Positions 57,021-64,000 of a stretch of DNA of 64,000 bases are shown here, piece by piece. A program made the position numbers and the translations under genes. The notes under the pieces are model-generated. The model made no database searches. It was not told the origin of the DNA and was given only the letters and a program-made list of their open reading frames with translations. The stretch's first letter is position 1. Every line of letters starts with the position of its first letter. Source of the DNA: Triglochin maritima (taxonomy: Eukaryota > Streptophyta > Magnoliopsida > Alismatales > Juncaginaceae); NCBI GenBank assembly GCA_963682175.1, contig OY821782.1, positions 33,253,741-33,317,740 of the forward strand, read 5' to 3'.

Positions 57021-57497
57021 ACATGCATGGGAGGTTTTGAACTTCCGAAACCACATTCCGTACATAGGCTGAGTGCTGGTGGAGAAGAGATTTGATAGGA
57101 GCAACCACGTAAAGACATTGTAATGTATAATCATGTGTTATGAGCAACCTCGTAAAGACTAGATGTCGTTTGTTGGTACTCAGTTGTGACTATCTGTTAG
57201 AACTTTGTCATGGATGATCAAATTTACCAAGTTCTTAGATGTTCAATTTCAAGTTTCAACTACATCCTCATTTTCCTTGCTCTATTTACTCTTCCAATTG
57301 TTGTTTCCCATTCTGGGGTTGCTAAGCAGTTAGTTGGTACTATTTCATTGGAAGGATTACAAATTGGACTTTTAGGGGTTTCATCCCTTAATGGTATCAA
57401 GAAGATACTAGTCACAGTCGGTTTGTATTTTTTCTGTAATATGTTTTGTTTGTTGATTTTCGATGTTAACTCTAAAGCGTGATATTTCCAACAGAGA
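57021..57497. other. PPR 3' flank
   Basis: Presumably 3' UTR and spacer. A 90-codon frame at 57210-57482 with hydrophobic stretches has no recognisable family and looks like chance. Confidence 0.35.
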
Positions 57498-58684
57498 TAG
57501 CCCTAGGCATCCTCAGACAGATGGAGAAATTCAATTGCAGCATTGAGCCTTTTAGAGTATGGTCCTCTAGAAATCAACATTGAGCCCTAGGCATCCTCAG
57601 ACAGATGGAGAAATTCTTCCACAAAAAATGTGGTCTTCTATCCAAGCCATATTTCCCAAAGGTAATACATCATTAGGTTATTTTGTAAAAGACTGCTAAT
57701 TGTTAATCAAGATTCTTGTTTGTAGCTTATGATAACAAATTTTCTCTTCTCATTGTTACAGGATATAAAAGCCGTGTAAAGTATTCCGGCTTAAAAGATC
57801 CAACTCAAATGTGTTACTACATTTTGGAAATATTGGATGTTGGATCTCGGGGACCTCTATTTATGGTGTGTATTTCCTCTCCCTTTCATCCATCTCCATT
57901 GCAAAGAGTAGAAATCTCTTTAATGGCAGATTCAGGATTTGGAGGTTTACTTTTCACTTAGAGATCATATGTTATGCGGTGTATGTGGGTTAACTTACTA
58001 GTCAAAGTGCTACTAATGTTTGTCTTAAACAACTATATATTACATATTTCTGAATCAATCTATGCGTTTCTATATTCTGTCGGTCCACTGGACAAAATTG
58101 TGAACAATACCATGATGTCTTTCCAGGTTCAGGTGGAACAATGTGCAACAGATATCTTTGTACATGCATCTGTTGCCAAATACTGGGATCTGGTGAGAGA
58201 AAGGGTTAATATTGAAATAATAAGGCAGCAGAGTTATGTCAAGGTGTGCGAAATTCGGAACTTTGGGTCTTCGTATTAAGCTTTCAGAAATTGTCAAGCT
58301 TTATAAAAGATATATGTGACTATCCCTTTGTTTTGTTTTTCTTTGCATGGAGCAATGGTAGGGGTGATATGGTTTTTGCTTTTACCAACATCAAAATTTA
58401 GCTTATCAAAGGAAATGTGGCCCTAATATCTGAAGTGTATTGAAGGCATCAGTAACCTGAGAGAGTACCAAGAATCCATCCCTTTCCAGCATTAAACGGT
58501 TTTTTTGTTCCTTACGATTAAACAATTTCCATCACTTAGTATACTCTATCTCTCCTTAGTTATCTGTTAAAAAAAATATCACAATTTTGTAGGCATGTTG
58601 CTAGTAAGAAGTACGGACATTTGGTTACTTCCATGCTTATGTAGAATATTTGCTGCAACAGGCTATTGAGGCGATGGAATATTA
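57498..58684 (+). pseudogene. FYRN/FYRC exon fragment of a JmjC histone demethylase gene
   Basis: Plant JMJ14/JMJ18-type H3K4 demethylases end in FYRN and FYRC domains, which bind partner proteins. Three exons are recognisable with intact GT/AG borders and matching phase. Exon a ends ILPQKMWSSIQAIFPK at 57660. Exon b is 57762-57865 (YKSRVKYSGLKDPTQMCYYI ... GPLFM). Exon c is 58127-58243 (VQVEQCATDIFVHASVAKYW ... IIRQQSYVK). A trace of a fourth, QQAIEAMEY, is at 58657-58684. In exon a a 36-bp stretch (57498 and 57581) is duplicated and breaks the frame. JmjC and zinc-finger parts are absent, so it is a relic. Introns show a DNA-level duplication, not a retrocopy. Confidence 0.65.
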
Positions 58685-59756
58685 ACTCCGATACTTCGTG
58701 ACTAAAGTTATTTTGTCAAGCATTTGCAGATGGCCAACGATGCGGTTTTGTAATGTCATAGTGTGTATTTTGCTATACCTGGCTGTAACTCCGGTCTTGT
58801 TATAACTTGTATTGTTACTTTTATTTGGTTATGATTCAAGCTCTACTCTGTATTGGCATAATGAAATTCGTCATCTATGGGAGTACTTGTGCTTGTGCTC
58901 GTGCTCATGACTCATGAGAAACACTATAATTTGAAAGGAAATGTGGTTTTCTCTGTGTTTTTTAAAACTTCTGAGCAGTCTTCATTCCTCTTCAACTGGA
59001 GATGCACACATCTTAACAGTAATTGATGTTGATGTTATGGTCCAACTTAAACCATTTTTGTGTTTCTCATGAGAGATCATTTGAACATGGATCAACACCT
59101 CAAGGAGAGAAATAAAGAGAGGGAAAAAGAAAAGAGAGATCAATTTTCTTTTGCTTGTTTAACAAGAAGAAAGGTAAAGGACAAATAAGAAGTAACCGAC
59201 ACAATGTTATAACCAGACTTTCTAAAATCGGATAGAAATTCATCTTTACATTTCTTTATAACGTACCTAAACATAAATAAGTCGTTGAATGTTTAGGTTC
59301 CTGTTCTGCTTGGTTGTCGTTAATTGTAGATAAACACGTTTTTATCTGAATTTTTCGTGATTGTTTGTATGTAAGTATTGGTATTTGGTCTGCGTTGTCT
59401 TTCTATAAGCATGAATGGACTACATGTTCGTCAAGGAAGTACAAGAAAATTTTATTTGTAAAGATCCTGTGATAAAATACATGTTCTTCAAATGAAGCAA
59501 TTCCAATTGGCCAAATCAACAAAATCTAGAGCATAAAAGCATTCACACGTGGGACTAATTATTCCATTCCTTAATAAAAAATCACAAAGATTAGCATTTG
59601 TCTTCCACAAGAATATCCATCAACTGCTGACAACGAAAAAAACCCTCAATCTCAAAGCGTTGCATATTTAATATTTACAACCGCCTTCACTTGAATGTAA
59701 TAGCTAATATTACACACCTCTGACTCTGTTAATACACATGGGAACAATTAGTTGGC
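58685..59756. other. Spacer without recognised feature
   Basis: About 1.07 kb of ordinary AT-rich sequence. I see no gene, RNA or repeat that I can support. Confidence 0.4.
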
Positions 59757-60929
59757 TCACCGTGATGATTTGGTCCTTCTGAGCGCTGATTTCTTTTTTG
59801 ACTTCTTAAAACCAGCACCACTTTCCTAAGAGAGAAAAAATCACATGTGAACTTGTTAGAGTTCTACTTCTTAACTTTTTGCAATTATATACATGAAATA
59901 ATTTTCTTTAATTCATCTCAAGATGAAAGAAACCATTCCATAGTTATTCGTGGAGATTTTAATTTGACAATGTCCTTATTAAACTACTTAAAACTGGTCC
60001 AACACCAAAAAAAGAGTATTGTAGACAAGACGAGCCTGTCTACTGAGAGACAAAAGGAGATAAAAAAACAGAACAAACCTGTTACAGGTTACTTAATACA
60101 GTGAGAAAAAAGGTAAGATAGAAACTGATGTTTCTTTAGACATGTTTTAAGGATTCACAGGAATGGAAGTTTAATGCAGATGAAATACATCACACATTTG
60201 TTATATATCATGTTGGATTATGACAATGTCATGGTGACATGGCAGATGAATGATTTGCATGGAGATTTGAAGGGATTTAAAAGCACCACGCCCGGAAAAA
60301 CCACATACCATGTTTATCTAATCGACCATAAGATGCCAATCCATAAGTACTTGAATTTTAACAACAAAAAAAGTAAGAACACCAACAATGCTAATGATGA
60401 ATGATGGCAAGATATAAAAGGTAATGTTGTTGATTATCATCAATTCATCATGATGGCACCCCACAGAAAGACATCACAGTTCATAATGTATGTTAGTTAC
60501 CTTTCTATAATGTCGATAGGCTGATTGACCTGAAAGCTCTTGTCCATTTTTAGTGACATAGACCTGAATGGGGAAAAATATTTATGAACAAAGAGATGAA
60601 CAAAAAGAAGAACAAATGAGATGCATTACAAATGACTGGGAATTCAATTTTTTATGACCACTAGCAACTAAAGCTGTTCGAAACCATGGTTTAGATCGGA
60701 AAAATCATAACAAACTCTGCTTACCTTTCTACCATTCTGGTCTGTGTACCCAGTGACCTGATGTTTGGCCATTACCACAATTTCTTTTGTTTGTTGCATT
60801 TTCTTGGTGAACCACACTACTCCTAGGATTCACAAAACCTGTAGAGGGATGTGGTGGATCTTCAGCAACAACTTGATTGATTTTCTTTTTCCTTGGTCTC
60901 TTGCAGGGAGCCTTTGCACTGGCTTTAGT
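59757..60929 (-). pseudogene. Terminal exons of an unidentified plant gene
   Basis: Three minus-strand exons with good splice borders. The last exon, 59825-59757, reads ESGAGFKKSKKKSALRRTKS and ends SR-stop. The middle exon, 60564-60502, reads VYVTKNGQELSGQSAYRHYR plus K. The upstream exon, about 60925-60725, reads KAPCKRPRKKKINQVVAEDP, PSTGFVNPRSSVVHQEN and CGNGQTSGHW. An extra base there (ACCCAG at about 60756, ACCAG in the 40 kb copy) shifts the frame just before the donor, though the tail TDQNGRK is still legible. The gene is cut on its 5' side by LTR sequence at 60930. The basic Lys/Arg-rich ends suggest a nuclear nucleic-acid-binding protein, but I do not recognise the family. Confidence 0.6.
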
Positions 60930-61140
60930 TGTAAGAACCCAAACCCTTGTTAGGGTTAAGCTTGGGTTAATGGAGATTAAGGAGGTGTTTTGCATGGGGA
61001 AGAGGCGAGCTACAGTAGGCTGTGATGGGTGAGAGGAGTAGTGTGGCGTGCACTGTAGCGAGGAGATGGGTTGTTGGGTTTAAAAGCTTGAAGTCTCTCT
61101 CTCTCTTTTCCATTCGTTCACTCACTTGCACTCTTTCTTT
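60930..61140 (+). repeat. LTR start fragment, about 210 bp
   Basis: TGTAAGAACCCAAACCCTTG onward, nearly identical to 61886-62096. It breaks the unidentified gene's exon. Confidence 0.75.
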
Positions 61141-61680
61141 TTCTTCTTAAAATTCCATCTTCTCCTAAAACCACACAATCATCCAACAATCTTAATTAGT
61201 CCATTAAGATATTTGATTATTACCTCAACTAAAAAATTCAGGATATTACATTCTACCCTACTTAAAAGAAATTTCGTCCTCGAAATTTGATTTCAATACT
61301 GTCTCAATCCAAACAAATCAATACAAAATTTTAAACTCATTATTTATCAAATCTAAAAACCCAACACCACTTATCGCTCATAATTTAGATAATCAATCCA
61401 ACCAAATCCAAATTCACATTTGAACTCAAGTTCAAATAACTCTAAATTCATCTTTCATTATTTATTCATAATTTGGTAGCAAATCCAACCAAGTCAAAAT
61501 TCACATTTAAATCAATAGTCAATACTTCTAAATCCAAATTCTAAAATTCCAATCCAATAAAACTTATATTTCAAATCTAATCCCGACTAATTCCGAAGAT
61601 CGTATTGCTCTGATACCAAATTGTAACATCCCGAAACAGCGGAAAATTTAAAAATTCATAATCAAGACAAAATCAGACGA
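61141..61680 (-). repeat. Degenerate Tekay/Del-like ends with PBS and PPT
   Basis: On the minus strand: an LTR tail ending TTTCGGGATGTTACA (61680 to 61624), PBS TGGTATCAGAGCAATACG (about 61620-61603, iMet type), about 330 bp of AT-rich interior without coding, then ATTTCGAGGACGAAATTT and a purine tract, the usual 3' end of Del/Tekay polyproteins, and a new LTR start TGTAATATCC (61252). The internal region is almost wholly deleted. Confidence 0.6.
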
Positions 61681-61885
61681 CCCCCTCTGCTCCTCGCACC
61701 TCTGATCAGAACATCTGGCATGCCCTCCATCGGAATCAGGATCTTCTTCTCACGGCAAAAGACTCGCACGTCGTACTGTGACAGCCAGTCCATCCCCAGT
61801 ATGACGTCGAAGTCCACCGTCGGTAACAAGACCAGATCTGCCAGAAAATCGTGGTCTCCCGAAGCAACTGTGGTGCCGACCACAT
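61681..61885 (-). pseudogene. pol: Ty3/Gypsy protease fragment (Tekay-like)
   Basis: Reads VVGTTVASGDHDFLADLVLL, then FDVILGMDWLSQYDV, the C-terminal part of a Gypsy aspartic protease. It is joined directly to LTR tail sequence at about 61675 on one side and to an LTR start at 61886 on the other, so it is a rearranged scrap. Confidence 0.75.
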
Positions 61886-64000
61886 TGTAAGAACCCAAAC
61901 CCTTGTTAGGGTTAAGCTTGGGTTAATGGAGATTAAGGAGGTGTTTTGCATGGGGAAGAGGCGAGCTACAACAGGCTGTGATGGGTGAGAGGAGTAGTGT
62001 GGCGTGCACTGTAGCGAGGAGATGGGTTGTTGGGTTTAAAAGCTTGAAGTCTCTCTCTCTCTCTTTTCCATTCGTTCACTCACTTGCACTCTTTCTTTTC
62101 TTTTCCTTCCGGCGATCAGAGGAGGAAGAAGGCTTGGAGACTCCGGCATGAGGAGGTCGTCGCGAGGAGGAGGTCGCGCGCGAGGAGGTGGCGGAGGCGT
62201 GAGCGTTGCTCCGGTGTTTCTCCGTTTTCGTTGAGGTACGCCGCTCCTTAGTGTGGTTTATTGTTAACCCTAATGAGAGGGTTGTGTTGGTCGGTCGGAG
62301 GAGGTCGGAGGTCTCTCCGACGTCGCGTTTGGGCGAAGAAACCTCGGCTGGCGCGAGGTTGAAGACGACCGGACGGTCGACCGACCCTTGGGCGGTCGAC
62401 CGATTGCATGTATATCTTTACTGCTTGTTGCGTTTCGGTCGACCGAGGCCTTGTGTTCGGTCGACCGGAACTTAAGTTTATTGGTTTATATTGCATGATG
62501 TTCGGACGTAGGCTTGAGTTCGGTCGACCGTTATATGACGTAGAAATATTTAGTTGACCCTGTAAGTTCGGTCGACCGAGACCCCTGAGTCGGTCGACCG
62601 ATGGATTAAAATGATGTAGAAAATGTTGTTAGTTTTCGGTCGACCGAGACCCCTGAGTCGGTCGACCGATAGACTGGATTGTAATGTTGACCAGATTCCG
62701 GATTTTGACCTCGTTCGGTCGACCGGTTTTAGACCTTCGGTAGACCGTTGGGGGGATTGTGTTCTGTGCGCAGCGGTAGACCGTGTTAGGGACGGTCGAC
62801 CGATTCCTTTCTGGAAACGGTCGACCGAATCACCTCTTACGGTCGACCGTTTGGGCCCAGAACAGAATTTCTGGATCCCTTTTTGAACGCCAACTTTGCC
62901 ACGGAAACCCGTGTCCTCGCCTTGTGCGTGATCCGGGAGGTGACGGTGGGTGCGTGATACGTGCCTGCCCAGGGACCGCCGTTGGGAAGAGTGTGGGTGT
63001 TCGGGACGCGTCACCTCCGAGTATGGACCGTGACTTGAGATGATTGTTGGGCACTTTGTAGTATAGCAGGCCTGAGGGATCGCGGATCCCAGTGTTGATG
63101 TTTGTGCGAGCACGCAACTGGCGTTGGGTGAGGTGACTACCGGCCCACGGACTACGGAGGTTGCTGCCCTGCTTTTATAGCGACGCGGTTGGTGTTTGCG
63201 GCTCGAGGAGCCCGATGACCTGGCAGACTTCGGTCTGGATCTGTCCGATGCTGTGCCGGACTGTTGTGATGGACAACCGATGCTGTGCCGGTGATGCCGC
63301 CGAGATTGTGCCGGTGATGATGATTGTTGGGCCGAGGCTGTGCCGGCTATGTTGTTTTCCTCGGCTGGGCACCTACCGAGATGTTGTTGTTATACCTTCC
63401 GGGCGACGGCCCCGTTGGTCCCTGTGGCTCCGACCACTGAGATTTGCAGATCTGTATTCTATCGGCGCGCAGGCGTGACAGAGGCTCCCTGCCGAACCCT
63501 TGAGTAGTGTAGCCGCGTGTGGGGGGTGCGATGTCGCGTGCTGTAAGGCTGCATGTGCCTGCAGTAGGTCTCCTCGGGAGACTCGTTGTTGATTGTCGGA
63601 CTGATGTCCCGTTTTACCATTCGGGGGAACTGTTTTCATTTCTGTCGATGTCATGACACGCTACTAGTATGATAGGTTCATTGTGTAATGCATGCATATA
63701 GGTGAGTTGGCGTATGGGGTTTCCTTTCTGGAAACTCAGGTATTGTTGTTGCATCTTTTTCAGGACCGATGTAGGTCCAGTGGGGTGGTGATCGGCGGGC
63801 GCGCGCATTTGGAGTCGGATCCTCTAGTCAGACCACTGAGGTCCACATGATTACGTTTATCTTCCCTTGTCGTTTTATGGTAATCATGTATTCATTTTGG
63901 CAAACTCTGATGTATTATGGTGCACCGCTATATTGTTTATGAGAAGTAACAGTCCGCCTTGATTATTGTGCTCTTTGTCTTGATTATGAATTTTTAAATT
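61886..64000 (+). repeat. Long LTR#3, Tekay/Del-like, running off the window
   Basis: Starts TGTAAGAACCC. The last bases (TTTGTCTTGATTATGAATTT) match in reverse the LTR tail at 61624-61680, so it should end within about 30 bp beyond the window, giving roughly 2.1 kb. At least twelve exact GGTCGACCG motifs lie between 62370 and 62850, mostly in pairs 21-27 bp apart. The later part (about 62850-63640) is GC-rich. It shares the TACTAGTATGATAGGT and GGAAACTCAGG blocks with LTR#1 and LTR#2. Confidence 0.7.

Noticed and set aside
55833..57147. Long minus-strand frames opposite the PPR gene
   Set aside because: They mirror the PPR coding strand and show no motifs of their own.
57210..57482. 90-codon hydrophobic frame downstream of the PPR gene
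   Set aside because: No recognisable family, AT-rich composition and no supporting context.
57498..57540. Residues HPQTDGE, like a Gypsy integrase motif
   Set aside because: The frame is not continued by other integrase sequence. The same 36 bp lie in an exon of the FYRN fragment, so the match is chance.
62371..62850. Regularly spaced palindromes resembling a CRISPR array
   Set aside because: Spacing is uneven, the units are about 10 bp, the setting is a plant LTR and there are no cas genes. They are LTR palindromes.
62900..63640. GC-rich frames after the palindrome cluster in LTR#3
   Set aside because: All are short, in several frames and on both strands, with no motifs. The stretch is LTR sequence matching blocks in LTR#1 and LTR#2.

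Overview
This is nuclear DNA of a flowering plant, and most of it is a stack of nested LTR retrotransposons. The evidence is tRNA-primed LTR elements of the Athila, Angela and Tork lineages, a plant-type P-class pentatricopeptide repeat (PPR) gene, and plant-type exon/intron remnants. The species cannot be named from the window. The PPR gene has a very GC-rich 5' end and a less GC-rich 3' end, a gradient best known from monocots, but one gene does not settle this. Family names come from reading protein motifs and primer sites, not from database searches.

Layout. 1-2957 is part of a minus-strand Athila-like Ty3/Gypsy element (Z) inserted in a long, probably Tekay/Del-type LTR (LTR#1: 2958-3562 and 10985-11366). 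That LTR is also split by element B (3563-10984), a complete Athila-like element with gag and protease but no RT, RNase H or integrase. 11407-27414 is an Angela/BARE-like Ty1/Copia element (C), 5' truncated and split by element D (17357-24690), a second complete gag-protease-only element of the same group as B. C abuts the gag of a Tork-like Copia element (E, 27415-40416). E also holds a 1.5 kb solo LTR (G, 27827-29362) and a rearranged minus-strand Angela-like element (F, 31168-37789). E's 3' LTR ends at the splice donor of a decayed host gene copy (40417-40800). 41139-53647 is a solo LTR (LTR#2) split by a full-length Athila-like element (A, 42053-52753) that retains gag, PR, RT, RH and INT, all damaged.

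The gene-bearing part is 53.7-61 kb. It holds a small inverted-repeat DNA transposon (53751-55046), a weak SINE-like trace, one intact PPR gene resembling EMB1025 (55269-57020), a broken FYRN/FYRC fragment of a JmjC histone demethylase gene (57498-58684), and minus-strand terminal exons of an unidentified gene (59757-60929). The last is the intact-sequence counterpart of the decayed copy at 40.4 kb. From 60930 to the end lie scrambled Tekay-like pieces and a third long LTR.

Function. The PPR gene is the only gene that looks intact; it should encode an organelle RNA-binding protein. No retroelement in the window looks autonomous. B and D would need pol from a relative, and A belongs to the same lineage though it is no longer competent itself.

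The strongest unusual signals are non-coding. (1) Paired palindromes start about 150 nt downstream of the primer binding site (PBS) in all four Athila-like leaders, and similar palindromes occur in the U3 of the same elements. (2) A GNRA-capped hairpin with compensatory changes lies upstream of the polypurine tract (PPT) in A, B and D. (3) Doublets of a CGGTCGACCG palindrome occur in the U3 of several otherwise unrelated LTR families. (4) B and D share an in-frame TGA inside gag.
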